DNA from: Natrinema sp031626495
Lineage (GTDB): Archaea > Halobacteriota > Halobacteria > Halobacteriales > Natrialbaceae
Direction of reading: 5' to 3'
Assembly (NCBI RefSeq): GCF_031626495.1
Contig: NZ_JAMQOJ010000010.1
Location: 62,001-126,000 of the forward strand
Length of the DNA: 64,000 nt
This document shows, piece by piece, positions 1 to 7,628 of the stretch (the first letter of the stretch is position 1; the number at the start of each line of letters is the position of its first letter). The position numbers and the translations under genes were made by a program. The notes beneath the pieces are model-generated. The model was not told the DNA's origin and did no database searches. It worked only from the letters and a program-made list of their open reading frames with translations.

Positions 1-1243
1 GATCCTTATCGTGAAGCTCTGTGTTGTCGACACCCTCTCCTTGCTGGAGATCCTCCAGTTCGAGGAGTTCGTAGTACTGCTGGACATCGATCTCGTTCAG
101 AGTGAACGTGAAGTTGAGACCGAAGAGCGGCTGAGGAGTCAGTCCCTGAACCCCCTGCTGTGCCAGCGTTACCATCACCGGATACTCTGGAGAGATAGAA
201 TCCTCGTTTTCAGTGATTATCTGGAGGGTCCTCCCGTCCAAACTGAGCCGACTGGCGACGGTACGTTCAGATGTGGATTCCGCCAGTAGCTCCGCGATCT
301 CCTCTGTCCGCGGAAGAATTAGGACGCTGTGTGGATTCCAGACTTTCACCCATCTCTGCGGCGATTCCTCACCGTCTGAGGGACCGTAGAACGGAACGCT
401 GAACTCGCGTTCCTCTTCTATCGCTGCCTTTGCTATTCGCCGGAGATACGTGAAGAGGTCATGAACGCGTTCAGCTATGTCCAGCGAGTGCTCAATGAGG
501 TGGTCAACCGGGATTCCGGTCAAATAGGCCTTGCCCCCGTGCTTGCAAAGGAAGAGTGCGAAGTCGAGGTCAACCGCGACATCTACATCTTCTTCCCCAT
601 CTCTTGAGATTTGGAACTCGTTGTCTGTCTGGGGGATTATCCGATTCCCGTGTTTGACTGCGTTATACGCGTTCTCGAACTCTAGATAGAAGTTCCCGAT
701 ATCCTGTATCTGGCCGTCCAGTATCTCGGCTGACTGCTCAACGAGGTCTTCAATCGAGTCTGCCGATAACTCGTCGAGATCTATCTGTTCTAACTGCTCT
801 TCGTCTGCGTCCTCTGTGATGAATCGGTAGCCAAACAGCGATTCTAGGAGGTCTCGGTAATCGGCCTCGATATCATGGTCGTCCAAGTACTCCGCAACTT
901 CTCCATCGTTGAGTTTGGTGTAGAACGTCTTCACCTCGCTTGGGTAGGTGGATATGAGATACTTCACTAAGCCCTCTCGTCCCTTGATGTAGGCGAGATA
1001 GTAGATACTGAATGCTTCCACGTACTGCATCACAGACTGGAAGATCTCGACCTTCGAGTGGACGAGTACTTCATCGTCTTTCCCGTCGGTATCTACCTCG
1101 ACTCCCCGGTTGAGTTTCTGTTTGGAGTCCTGGATATGGTAATAGAGGATATCAGGATCGTGGGTTAGGTCGATGAATTCCTCGGGGGTTCGGTCGTCTG
1201 ATTCTGACGAGAACTCTATACTCCCAAGAAAGTCCTCTGGCAT
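1..1243 (-). CDS. Unknown acidic protein, 3' end beyond window
   Basis: An open frame runs from an ATG at 1243 to the left edge without a stop (at least 414 codons), so the C-terminus is outside the window. The translation begins MPEDFLGSIEFSSESDD and is strongly acidic. No signal peptide or long hydrophobic segment is visible and I recognise no family. The middle (residues about 180-260) is rich in Glu/Asp and aromatic residues; a stretch near residue 285 (VDHLIEHSLDIAERVHDL) looks helical. The start is supported by a TATA-like box centred 27 bp upstream, fitting a leaderless haloarchaeal transcript. Function unknown; the reading frame itself is well supported by length and codon use. Confidence 0.75.
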   Translation of the reverse strand, partial: MPEDFLGSIEFSSESDDRTPEEFIDLTHDPDILYYHIQDSKQKLNRGVEVDTDGKDDEVLVHSKVEIFQSVMQYVEAFSIYYLAYIKGREGLVKYLISTYPSEVKTFYTKLNDGEVAEYLDDHDIEADYRDLLESLFGYRFITEDADEEQLEQIDLDELSADSIEDLVEQSAEILDGQIQDIGNFYLEFENAYNAVKHGNRIIPQTDNEFQISRDGEEDVDVAVDLDFALFLCKHGGKAYLTGIPVDHLIEHSLDIAERVHDLFTYLRRIAKAAIEEEREFSVPFYGPSDGEESPQRWVKVWNPHSVLILPRTEEIAELLAESTSERTVASRLSLDGRTLQIITENEDSISPEYPVMVTLAQQGVQGLTPQPLFGLNFTFTLNEIDVQQYYELLELEDLQQGEGVDNTELHDKD

Positions 1244-1266
1244 ATTTGACGAGACGAGGAGGTTTG

Positions 1267-1273
1267 TTTAAAT
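1267..1273 (-). promoter_or_regulatory. TATA-like box for the gene starting at 1243
   Basis: TTTAAAT on the minus strand, centred 27 bp upstream of the ATG at 1243. This spacing is what a leaderless archaeal promoter would show. No transcription data. Confidence 0.5.
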
Positions 1274-1467
1274 AGTTCCGCAAGGATGGAGTGACGCGTT
1301 GTCGAGACCAGTTCGTTCGTGTGCTTCTGGTCGTTCTTCAGACATTGATGCTTGGGGACATGTTTTGGTGTGACCTCCGCCCCTCCAGGGGGCAAATGAA
1401 CAGACTGCGTCGCGACAGCGGTCTTGTTTCTGGGTACACCACTCCCAAAGCTGTGACTCCGGTTGTG

Positions 1468-1498
1468 GCTGCCGGCCGACCGGAGGGAGGCCGGCAGC
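1468..1498. repeat. Short inverted repeat between two minus-strand genes
   Basis: Perfect 10-bp arms (GCTGCCGGCC and its complement) separated by 11 bp. It lies downstream of the ssDNA-binding protein gene. It could form an RNA hairpin or be a binding site; function is inference. Confidence 0.5.
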
Positions 1499-1539
1499 GG
1501 AGGGTGGGGCGGTGGGGTCTGGGTCGGTTCGGCACACAG

Positions 1540-1546
1540 AAAAAAA
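1540..1546 (-). terminator. Oligo-T terminator of the ssDNA-binding protein gene
   Basis: A run of seven A on the plus strand gives a U7 tract in the minus-strand transcript about 17 nt after the TAG stop at 1564. Archaeal RNA polymerase terminates at such tracts. Confidence 0.5.
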
Positions 1547-1563
1547 GAGGGTTACCCCGACTG

Positions 1564-2430
1564 CTACTCTTCCCACCACCGACCGCGCTCCGGGAACTCG
1601 ATCCGTGACCACCCGGTCAGCGCGATTGAACACCGGCCTTCGTACCAGTTCTTGGCTACTGCCCGGAACCGCACCTTTTGACCTTCACGCACCACGGTTT
1701 GATTGCTCTTCTCCCAGCAGGTGAACTTGATTTTCCCGCTGTCATCCGCTATCAGCCCGACTTGCTGGATGCTCGTTGAGGAAGGCTCCCAGAGCGTCTC
1801 GATGGTCCCTTCGACCGTCACCTCACCGACCGGGACGTCCGGCACGTCCGCGATAGGCACGATCGCCCCCGGCGCCGCCTTCAGTTCTTCGAGGGTCTCC
1901 AGCACCGCCTTCGTGACGTCCCGCCCGCGCTGCACCTTCTCGGCCAGCTGCTTCGCGACGACCGCTCTCGACCAGCCGCCCTGCACTTCGTCGCTGATTC
2001 GCATCGCCTGCTCGTTGACCTCCGCGAGTTCCTCTTGCGTCAGCATCTCTCGGGGATCCGTGCGCTCCGCCGGCGCCGGCTCGTCACGGCCACACTGCTC
2101 GCTGACGACCTCTCGCGTGCGCTGCTCGCGACCGTCCTGCTTTCCCAGCTCGGCCTGGGCACTGATGCGCTCCAGTTCGGCTTCCCGCGCCCGAATGCGC
2201 TCCTCCTGTTCGAGGGTGACACCGTGAATCCGGTCCTGGCTCGTGTCCGCGATCCCGTCCGGGTGGTTCGCATCCACCTTCGCCTGCGTCTCCTGTTCGA
2301 CCGCGGCCTCGAACTCCGGCGTCTCGTCGACGACCGGGAAGCCGTCTTCATCGACCGCCTGAACGCCCGCTTTCTCGAATGCCTGTTCATCGACCGAAAC
2401 GACCTTTCCGCTAGCGTTGTTACTAGACAT
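1564..2430 (-). CDS. OB-fold ssDNA-binding (RPA-like) protein
   Basis: A 288-residue acidic protein. Residues about 1-190 are Glu/Gln-rich and helical. Residues about 195-288 carry an OB-fold of the replication-protein-A type (VGEVTVEGTIETLWEP, then IADDSGKIKFTCWEKSN, then EGQKVRFRAVAKNWYEGR), ending in WWEE. Such proteins are frequent on haloarchaeal plasmids and would bind single-stranded DNA during replication, repair or transfer. The ATG at 2430 (MSSNN) is preferred over the one three codons upstream because family N-termini are usually short; this choice is uncertain. The gene stands alone, followed by a U7 terminator. It is a plausible partner of the primase and conjugation genes at 16.8-30.9 kb, but that is inference. 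Confidence 0.75.
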   Translation of the reverse strand: MSSNNASGKVVSVDEQAFEKAGVQAVDEDGFPVVDETPEFEAAVEQETQAKVDANHPDGIADTSQDRIHGVTLEQEERIRAREAELERISAQAELGKQDGREQRTREVVSEQCGRDEPAPAERTDPREMLTQEELAEVNEQAMRISDEVQGGWSRAVVAKQLAEKVQRGRDVTKAVLETLEELKAAPGAIVPIADVPDVPVGEVTVEGTIETLWEPSSTSIQQVGLIADDSGKIKFTCWEKSNQTVVREGQKVRFRAVAKNWYEGRCSIALTGWSRIEFPERGRWWEE

Positions 2431-2524
2431 TGGAATCACACCAGATTCCGAAGGCGCTCACGCGCCGACGCCGCGATGCTACTACATCGCGGTTTTCCGA
2501 CGACAACGACCGACAGAACCATCT

Positions 2525-2580
2525 GCGCGCTCTCGCTCGCGCCTTCGCGAGCGCCCTACCGGGCGCGAGCGAGAGCGCGC
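2525..2580. repeat. 19-bp perfect inverted repeat, GC-rich
   Basis: Arms of 19 bp (2525-2543 GCGCGCTCTCGCTCGCGCC, and 2562-2580 its exact complement) flank an 18-bp loop. It sits in a gene-free, GC-rich 589-bp stretch (2431-3019) upstream of the ssDNA-binding protein gene. Possible roles are a cruciform, a replication or transfer origin element, or a transcription attenuator. Nothing else convincing was seen in this stretch apart from a second, imperfect repeat at 2643-2690. Confidence 0.6.
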
Positions 2581-2642
2581 CTGCATGAGGTGGCCCCAAC
2601 CAGCACCGCGCGCCGACCCGCCCGGAGCGAGCAGCCAGCGGA

Positions 2643-2690
2643 GTAAGCGTGGGGGGTGAGCAGCTACGCAGCGCAACCCCTCGCGCTTAC
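2643..2690. repeat. Imperfect inverted repeat
   Basis: GTAAGCGTGGGGGGT at 2643 pairs imperfectly with the complement of AACCCCTCGCGCTTAC at 2675-2690 (seven exact terminal pairs, then mostly G-C/G-T). It lies about 60 bp from the perfect repeat at 2525-2580, which makes the whole stretch a candidate structured or origin-like region. Confidence 0.35.
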
Positions 2691-3019
2691 CCGCTGGCGT
2701 CGAGACCAGATTCATTTTAGCCCGGAACGGGCGCGGGCGGTGCGGAGAGCGCCCGCACGCCCGGAATGGTCGGTCGCGAGCGACGCGGAGGGCGGCAGCA
2801 GCGAGCGGGGCGGGCCGCTACGTACACACCTGTTCAGCCGGCTACGTCGCTCGGTGAGGCATCTACAGTCCTGGCGGACTCAGAAAGGGCGAGGCCGCCT
2901 CGGCCGTCCCCCGACCCCGCAAGCACCGCAGGCACGAGGCGCGCAGCGGCGGTCGCGGGCGTCGAGCGGCCGAGGGCTTTCAGGTGTCATCCCTGATGTT
3001 GACCGCGATCTAGCTACTG

Positions 3020-3277
3020 CTACGTAGAATTCGAGTCTTCGTCGTCGATCAGGACGTCGACGCTTTCTGGTGTCACCGCAAGGCGGATTCCTTCCACGGT
3101 GAACTGGACTTCCACGTTCCCACTCGATGAGTTCAAGATCTGCTCGAGTGCTTCGACGTCGACAGCGTCGTACAACTGGTACTCGTCCCGATCCAACCCA
3201 CATGCTTCGAGCGTCTCGATAATCTCGACGACGAGGTCCGGCGATGCCCCGGGTCCCGTCCTTGAAGAGCAATTCAT
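3020..3277 (-). CDS. HalOD1 output-domain protein
   Basis: An 85-residue protein matching the haloarchaeal output domain 1 pattern: a helical start (LVVEIIETLEACGLDRDEYQ), then LYDAVDVEALEQIL, then a beta segment VEVQFTVEGIRLAVTPESVDV. HalOD1 is a small domain found alone or at the end of signalling proteins in haloarchaea; its biochemical role is not established. Two similar proteins lie at 11579 and 42065. The neighbour on the other side is divergent. Confidence 0.75.
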   Translation of the reverse strand: MNCSSRTGPGASPDLVVEIIETLEACGLDRDEYQLYDAVDVEALEQILNSSSGNVEVQFTVEGIRLAVTPESVDVLIDDEDSNST

Positions 3278-3398
3278 CTCAACGCTCGAACCTTAGGACG
3301 GCCGGCAGTTAAAGACTAATGAGTCAATTGCAGTTGCTCGACGCGTTTCTGGTTGACTTAGCGCGTTCGGGATAGCGTCGGCGCAACCACAAGCGATT

Positions 3399-3659
3399 AT
3401 GCGCTTTGACGCCGACTGGATGTCCCGCGCTGATGACCGCATTCTAGAGCATCTTGCTGAAGCCGGCCCCGATACCCCAAAGGAGATGGCGGACAGCGAT
3501 CGAGTTCGCTTCTCCCGCCAACACATCAATGCCCGCTGCAAGACGCTGGTCGAATACGGCCTTCTCGTCCACCTCGGAAACGGCGTCTACGATATCACAC
3601 GAACGGGAGAGCAGTATCTCGCCGGCGACCTCGACGCTCGTGAACTCGAAGCTGACTGA
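3399..3659 (+). CDS. Winged-helix regulator, PhiH1-repressor type
   Basis: An 86-residue protein with a winged-helix fold: MSRADDRILEHLAEAG (helix 1), TPKEMAD..RVRFSRQHINARCKTL (helix-turn-helix) and VEYGLLVHLGNGVYDITRTGEQYL (wing). It resembles the phage PhiH1 repressor-like regulators common on haloarchaeal plasmids and proviruses. It would bind DNA as a dimer to repress nearby genes. It converges with the PIN/RHH operon (stop codons 3 bp apart), so it is not in that operon. Its target is unknown. Confidence 0.75.
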   Translation: MRFDADWMSRADDRILEHLAEAGPDTPKEMADSDRVRFSRQHINARCKTLVEYGLLVHLGNGVYDITRTGEQYLAGDLDARELEAD

Positions 3660-3661
3660 AC

Positions 3662-4231
3662 CTACTCCTCCAGAAGCGCCACTAACTGGGCGACGTACGG
3701 GCTGTTGTCCCAGCTCCTGTGGGGGCTGATCACGCTAAATAGCGTTCGCGCCTCCTCGTGGGTCATATGGCCGTTCCGGGCGTAGTCACAGATAAGCCGC
3801 GGTGTCGGGACGATACGCGGCCCTTGGAGCACAGCGTGAATCAGTGGGAAGTTCGTCCCACCAAACTCGTCGGTGAGAAAGCCGTTGACGTCGAGTGCGT
3901 TCGCGAGGACGATGCCATCAGTTTCGCCGTCATCGAGGCCGAACGTCGGTCGCGCGTCCGGGGTGTCGTCGCGCGCATACGGATCTTCGACCGTGTAGTG
4001 GCCACGGGCCGCGAGGACGTTACTCGCGGCTGCGGCGTGGATGTCCTGATACTGCGTGATGTCGCGGAGTTCTGCGACTACTTCCGGAGGGACGACCACA
4101 TCACAGGAGGTGAGCAGGTATTGGAACGGATCGGGAACATCGGTACCGATGGCTGCATCCGCACGGGGCACCGCGAGGCTGACGAGCGCACTCGTGTCGG
4201 CGACGACTGTTCGCAGTCGCGGACCGCTCAT
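3662..4231 (-). CDS. PIN-domain toxin (putative RNase)
   Basis: A 189-residue PIN-like protein. The N-terminus VVADTSALVSLAV supplies the first catalytic Asp (residue 12), PPEVVAELRDI a conserved Glu, and GLDDGETDGIVLANAL plus GFLTDEFGG later acidic positions, as in PIN nucleases that cleave RNA in a Mg2+-dependent way. It starts inside the end of the RHH gene (4-bp ATGA overlap), the usual antitoxin-toxin layout. Some PIN-like proteins in haloarchaeal mobile DNA have no demonstrated toxicity, so toxin is an inference from fold and context. Confidence 0.8.
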   Translation of the reverse strand: MSGPRLRTVVADTSALVSLAVPRADAAIGTDVPDPFQYLLTSCDVVVPPEVVAELRDITQYQDIHAAAASNVLAARGHYTVEDPYARDDTPDARPTFGLDDGETDGIVLANALDVNGFLTDEFGGTNFPLIHAVLQGPRIVPTPRLICDYARNGHMTHEEARTLFSVISPHRSWDNSPYVAQLVALLEE

Positions 4232-4596
4232 CGATCGTCGTCGACCGCGGTGTCGACCGTCGTCACATCCCCATCGTAGACGTCGACGTCATCGGGGGCA
4301 GCGAGATCGAGTGGTTCGTCCTCGAGATCTGCTTTGAGGAGGCGGAGTCGCTGAGCGGTCTCGGCGCCCACTAGTTGCTTCACCGTCTCGAACTCGAGTT
4401 GGTCGTCGTAGTACTTTGTCGCAACTAATTCCTGGAACGTCTCGCTGTCGGCAGTGTCTTCGATGTACTCCCGGATAGCATCGACGAGGAGATCCGTCCG
4501 GTCTTTGTCGAAGAGCTCGGCGATGGCATCGAGCCGGTCGACGAGATACTCCGGCGACTGGAAGTGAACCCGTCGCGGATCGTCGCTTGCGCTCAT
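4228..4596 (-). CDS. RHH antitoxin / autoregulator of the PIN pair
   Basis: A 122-residue protein with a ribbon-helix-helix N-terminus (RRVHFQSPEYLVDRLDAIAE followed by KDRTDLLVDAIREYIED), then an acidic tail that would wrap and inhibit the PIN partner. ATG at 4596 (MSASDD) is chosen because the upstream extension is Cys-rich, unlike the family, and because the palindromic TGTGCAA operator lies just upstream. RHH antitoxins usually bind such palindromes and repress their own operon. Overlaps the PIN gene by 4 bp. Confidence 0.8.
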   Translation of the reverse strand: MSASDDPRRVHFQSPEYLVDRLDAIAELFDKDRTDLLVDAIREYIEDTADSETFQELVATKYYDDQLEFETVKQLVGAETAQRLRLLKADLEDEPLDLAAPDDVDVYDGDVTTVDTAVDDDR

Positions 4597-4600
4597 TGTA

Positions 4601-4658
4601 TGTGCAAGTTTTGCACACAGACGGATAACGGTTTCGGCGTATGCACAGAGCTTGCACA
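4601..4658 (-). promoter_or_regulatory. Palindromic TGTGCAA operator upstream of the RHH/PIN operon
   Basis: 4601-4617 is a palindrome TGTGCAA-GTT-TTGCACA ending 5 bp from the RHH start codon. A second, incomplete copy (TGCACAGAGCTTGCACA) lies at 4642-4658. Two copies 41 bp apart, one overlapping the expected transcription start, suggest cooperative autorepression by the RHH protein. Confidence 0.6.
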
Positions 4659-4692
4659 TTAACGCCCGTGGAACAAGAAGAGTTTACGCCGC

Positions 4693-5022
4693 TCAGCCGT
4701 CGTCCTGTGCGTTCAGTTCGTCGAGGAACTGGCCAGCGGTCGTCCCGATACGAACACCGTCGACATTGCGTACCTCGAGGTCCTGGGTGGCGGTCCGGAA
4801 GGGCGTGCCGTCGACAAGGACACGGTGAATGACGGTCCGGACAGGGGCGGTACCGTATCTGTCGACGACAGTCGCCATCAGTTCGTCGAGATGCCCGTCG
4901 TGATGATTCGTACGGGGATGCTGCGCGCGCTCGAATACGAGTTCGACCACATCGTCGACCGATGCGTGCTCGGGATTCCCGGTTCGCTCACGAACGTCGT
5001 AGAGGGCCTCGAAATCAGACAT
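4693..5022 (-). CDS. Unknown haloarchaeal accessory protein
   Basis: A 109-residue acidic soluble protein (MSDFEALYDVRERTGNPEH...). A central helix-rich part (HLDELMATVVDRYGTAPVRTVIHRVL) and the final TTAGQFLDELNAQDDG are visible; no catalytic motif recognised. It reads in the same direction as the RHH/PIN pair and two genes upstream (5253-5872), so it may be the tail of a small plasmid operon. The ATG at 5022 is preferred over 5028. Confidence 0.6.
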   Translation of the reverse strand: MSDFEALYDVRERTGNPEHASVDDVVELVFERAQHPRTNHHDGHLDELMATVVDRYGTAPVRTVIHRVLVDGTPFRTATQDLEVRNVDGVRIGTTAGQFLDELNAQDDG

Positions 5023-5252
5023 CACCACTCACCCTGGGGTGTCCGCCCCAGTGTCAGTGGTCGATGGCTCCAGTCGTCGGTGCTGGCGAATCCCAGCAAG
5101 GGAATCTTCGAGCGTAATCGAGGACCTGCAGCGGGGCAGTCCATATCATTCTGGATGTCGTCCCCGGTGTTCAACGTACTGGGACTGCGTAAGTCCGTTA
5201 CATCCGAGAGTGTAGGAGGCGACCACAGGTAGTGCTACGCTAGAACATTGCC
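5023..5252 (-). other. Gap with a start-less coding scrap
   Basis: No intact gene. On the minus strand a frame ending 3 bp before the 4693-5022 gene reads ITLEDSLAGIRQHRRLEPS and has haloarchaeal codon use, but it lacks a start codon and is preceded by a stop, so it may be the tail of a lost gene. Confidence 0.3.
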
Positions 5253-5585
5253 TCAACAGTCGGCGACGAGATGTTCCTCGAGGTCACGCGTCCAGTATAT
5301 CGCGAGCCCGTCCGGGCTACACTGTTCGCACAGCTGCAACGGGCCTTCCAGATGCCTGAGTTCGACCCGGAACCGGGTCAGTGCCGCGAGCGTGTCGACG
5401 ACCAGTCCACATCCGTCACAGGCGACGTGATCGCACTCGTCGGGATCCGGCTCCGTCTGAATCGCGCAGTCGACGCAGATCGGGTGGGTGACCCGCTCGT
5501 CCTGTCCCTAGGTGTGGGCCTCGCCAGTCTCGGTGCCGGGCGGGGCATCGCAGAACGTACAGCCGACGAGGGTCTGCTGTATCAC
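5253..5585 (-). pseudogene. Small zinc-ribbon protein interrupted by TAG
   Basis: A 110-codon frame starting GTG at 5585 (GTGA overlap with the upstream gene) and ending TGA at 5253-5255. It has paired cysteines in four places (CTFC, CVDC, CDGC, CEQC), as in double zinc-ribbon proteins. Codon 26 is TAG at 5508-5510 (...GEAHT-stop-GQDERVTHP). Codon use and cysteine spacing continue perfectly after it, so the lesion is one recent substitution, possibly TGG to TAG, or a sequencing error. Without the stop it would be a metal-binding protein of unknown role. Confidence 0.65.
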
Positions 5586-5872
5586 TCACCCTCCGCGTCG
5601 GCGTTGCATGCGGCCGTCCAGCCACGATGGAAGACGGCCAGCTGCGTCGATGAGTCGAACGTGGTGCCGCTGGGCTCGTGAACCAGTATCTGGTCCTCCG
5701 GAACCGGAGTGACGACGTCCGCGTCGACGAGGTTATTGACCAGGCTCTGGGCTGTCGCGTCGTCGACGTCCGCCGTGTCGATGCCGGCGGCGTCGCGGTC
5801 CTGGGCGAGTTGCGCTTTCTCGAACTGTTCGTAGTCGCGACTCGTGTCGTCGTGAGGATCGGGACCAGGCAT
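5582..5872 (-). CDS. Unknown small acidic protein
   Basis: A 96-residue protein (MPGPDPHDDTSRDYEQFEKAQ...). It is acidic, soluble and without a known motif; the second half (VPEDQILVHEPSGTTFDSSTQ, AVFHRGW) looks like a compact beta domain. It overlaps the zinc-ribbon gene by 4 bp, so the two are co-transcribed. Similar small genes occur in haloarchaeal plasmid operons; no function known to me. Confidence 0.6.
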   Translation of the reverse strand: MPGPDPHDDTSRDYEQFEKAQLAQDRDAAGIDTADVDDATAQSLVNNLVDADVVTPVPEDQILVHEPSGTTFDSSTQLAVFHRGWTAACNADAEGE

Positions 5873-6050
5873 GGTGAGTCAGGCAGCGCACGCTGTCGCG
5901 CGCTGCACGCCTCCCGGCGCCGACAAACAAGCCGTGACGTGTAGATTCAGTACCTCTTGCTCACCCGTATCTGTCAGGATACTGAGAAAACTGAATAGTC
6001 GCGCGAAATTCGCTACTTGTGCCAGTGCGAAGCCGTCACCGGTACAGTAG

Positions 6051-6323
6051 CTACTCGATATACTGTGATTCCCACGCTCGTCGGTCCTTGATAGCTTCTT
6101 CGCCGTCTTCCGTGATTGTGTAATAGTTTGTTCGCCTATCGAGCTGCCCTTTTTCGACGAGGCCCTTGTTGACGACGGTATCGAGATTCGGATACAGCCG
6201 GCCGTGATTGATCTCGTCACTGTAGTACTGCTCGATCTCTTCTTTCACGTCCTGACCAGACGGTTGGTTAGCACCAGCGATCACGTATAGCAGGTCTCGT
6301 TGGAACCCTGTGAGATCATCCAT
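6051..6323 (-). CDS. PadR-family transcriptional regulator (copy 1)
   Basis: A 90-residue PadR winged-helix protein: MDDLTGFQRDLLYVIAGANQP (helix 1), DVKEEIEQYYSDEINHGRLYPNLDTVVNKGLVEKG (recognition helix) and RRTNYYTITEDGEEAI (wing). Short haloarchaeal PadR proteins lack the long C-terminal dimer helix of the bacterial members. Closely related to the protein at 6871-7164, with the same RRTNYYTIT wing; the pair brackets the gene at 6582. ATG at 6323 fits the family start. Confidence 0.85.
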   Translation of the reverse strand: MDDLTGFQRDLLYVIAGANQPSGQDVKEEIEQYYSDEINHGRLYPNLDTVVNKGLVEKGQLDRRTNYYTITEDGEEAIKDRRAWESQYIE

Positions 6324-6581
6324 GTTGTGGCAATTCAATTGTTCTAATGTTTGTTATCAGATCCGTATATGGCTGTATGTCAACGCTAGAGGCCATCTCT
6401 TTACAAGTTTCCTAGAGGGACTCACAGAGTGTCCAGCCTGTATGTTTGTCTATATGTTATATATCGGTCTCTCATGTGGACTCCTAACTTCCGAATGTAT
6501 ATCCAAGAACTCATAGCACCTCCAACAGGGAATACAATTAAGCAGTATCGTATAGCATTACATATGCGGATGAAGTGATAC

Positions 6582-6857
6582 ATGTATCTGGCCGATGACC
6601 CTCGTCCCCCGCTCCCCGAGTGGATCATTGAGACGTACGCTGTCCTTTCTGCTGAGATATCGAACTCGAACACCGAAGACAGCAACCAGCAGGCCCCGTC
6701 AATCGATCGATATCGGGCGATCGATATCCTTTGCACAACTGACCAACTGACACTCGAGTCAGCGGATGCAGAGCATGCAATCACACGGCTCCTCGAGCGC
6801 GGGTATTTTTACGAAGTCGGCGCTGAACTCCGCGTGACTCTCCCATCTGCGGAGTGA
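6582..6857 (+). CDS. Unknown small protein between two PadR genes
   Basis: A 91-residue acidic protein (MYLADDPRPPLPEWIIETY...). The second half (SIDRYRAIDILCTTDQLTLESADAEHAITRLLERGYFYEVGAELRV) looks like a winged-helix-like or DNA-binding-adaptor fold with a final beta hairpin. It converges with PadR copy 2 (13 bp apart) and diverges from PadR copy 1 with 258 bp between. Possibly a target of PadR control; function unknown. Confidence 0.6.
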   Translation: MYLADDPRPPLPEWIIETYAVLSAEISNSNTEDSNQQAPSIDRYRAIDILCTTDQLTLESADAEHAITRLLERGYFYEVGAELRVTLPSAE

Positions 6858-6870
6858 AGATGTTGCTCCG

Positions 6871-7164
6871 TCACTTGGGTCCGGAGAGGAAGCCGCTCAC
6901 GTACTGGTCTTCCCACTTGCGACGGGCTTCGAGTTCACGGTGGCCGCGGGCCGTGATCGTATAGTAGTTCGTTCGGCGGTCGAGTTCACCTTTCTCGACG
7001 AGGCCTTTGTTGACGATCTCGTCGAGGTTTGGGTAGAGCCGCCCGTGGTGTATCTCCTTCTCATAGTACTTCTCGAGTTCGTCTTTAATCGCGAGACCAT
7101 GTGGCTCGTCCTGATCGGCGATCGCGTACAAGAGGTCACGCTGAAACGCAGTGAGATCGTACAT
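6871..7164 (-). CDS. PadR-family transcriptional regulator (copy 2)
   Basis: A 97-residue PadR winged-helix protein (MYDLTAFQRDLLYAIADQDEP, IKDELEKYYEKEIHHGRLYPNL, RRTNYYTITARGHREL). Near-identical in the recognition region to the copy at 6051. It has a longer tail (KWEDQYVSGFLSGPK). Single gene; the upstream 158 bp carries its promoter. Confidence 0.85.
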   Translation of the reverse strand: MYDLTAFQRDLLYAIADQDEPHGLAIKDELEKYYEKEIHHGRLYPNLDEIVNKGLVEKGELDRRTNYYTITARGHRELEARRKWEDQYVSGFLSGPK

Positions 7165-7322
7165 ATATGAATGTGTGTATATTGGCTGATGAAGGTTCTG
7201 GGATCATCCTTTGGATCTGTTGGTTCGTATCTGTTGCCCTTCTGCAGAACTGCAAAAGAGGACATAAACTCGGGAGAGACAGGGATCTACCACCGACGAG
7301 CGGCTACGCTACAGACGGTGAC

Positions 7323-7628
7323 TTAATCCCCACCATTGCGGTGCTCAGAATCGAGCCGAGCATACGCGTCTGTAGTGGCGCGTAGTTCAGTGAGTGACCT
7401 GTTGAGCGCCAGTGGCTCGGGAAGTTGTTCGTCGATCTTTCTTAGCGTCTGTTCGGCCTCAAGGAGTGCCTCATGCAGATCGTCGACGGGAATCTGACCG
7501 CCATCCTCGGCGCCACGTTCTGGGTGATGCCTCTGATCACCGTACACCGGGTCAAGAACCAGATCGTCGACACCGAGAGCTCGGTCGAACTCAGGGACGT
7601 CCTGAGGATCAGGATCATCTGGCGTCAT
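7323..7628 (-). CDS. Unknown acidic protein, third gene of a small operon
   Basis: A 101-residue protein (MTPDDPDPQDVPEFDRALGV...), with a helical second half (LHEALLEAEQTLRKIDEQLPEPLALNRSL). No recognised motif. Its ATG overlaps the stop of the gene above (4 bp), so it is translated from the same transcript as 7625-7816 and 7816-7971. Likely an accessory plasmid protein; function unknown. Confidence 0.6.
   Translation of the reverse strand: MTPDDPDPQDVPEFDRALGVDDLVLDPVYGDQRHHPERGAEDGGQIPVDDLHEALLEAEQTLRKIDEQLPEPLALNRSLTELRATTDAYARLDSEHRNGGD

Noticed and set aside
2035..2646. 203-codon plus-strand open frame
   Set aside because: It lies antisense to the ssDNA-binding protein gene, is Arg/Leu-rich instead of acidic, and has no recognisable domain; it is a shadow of a GC-rich gene.
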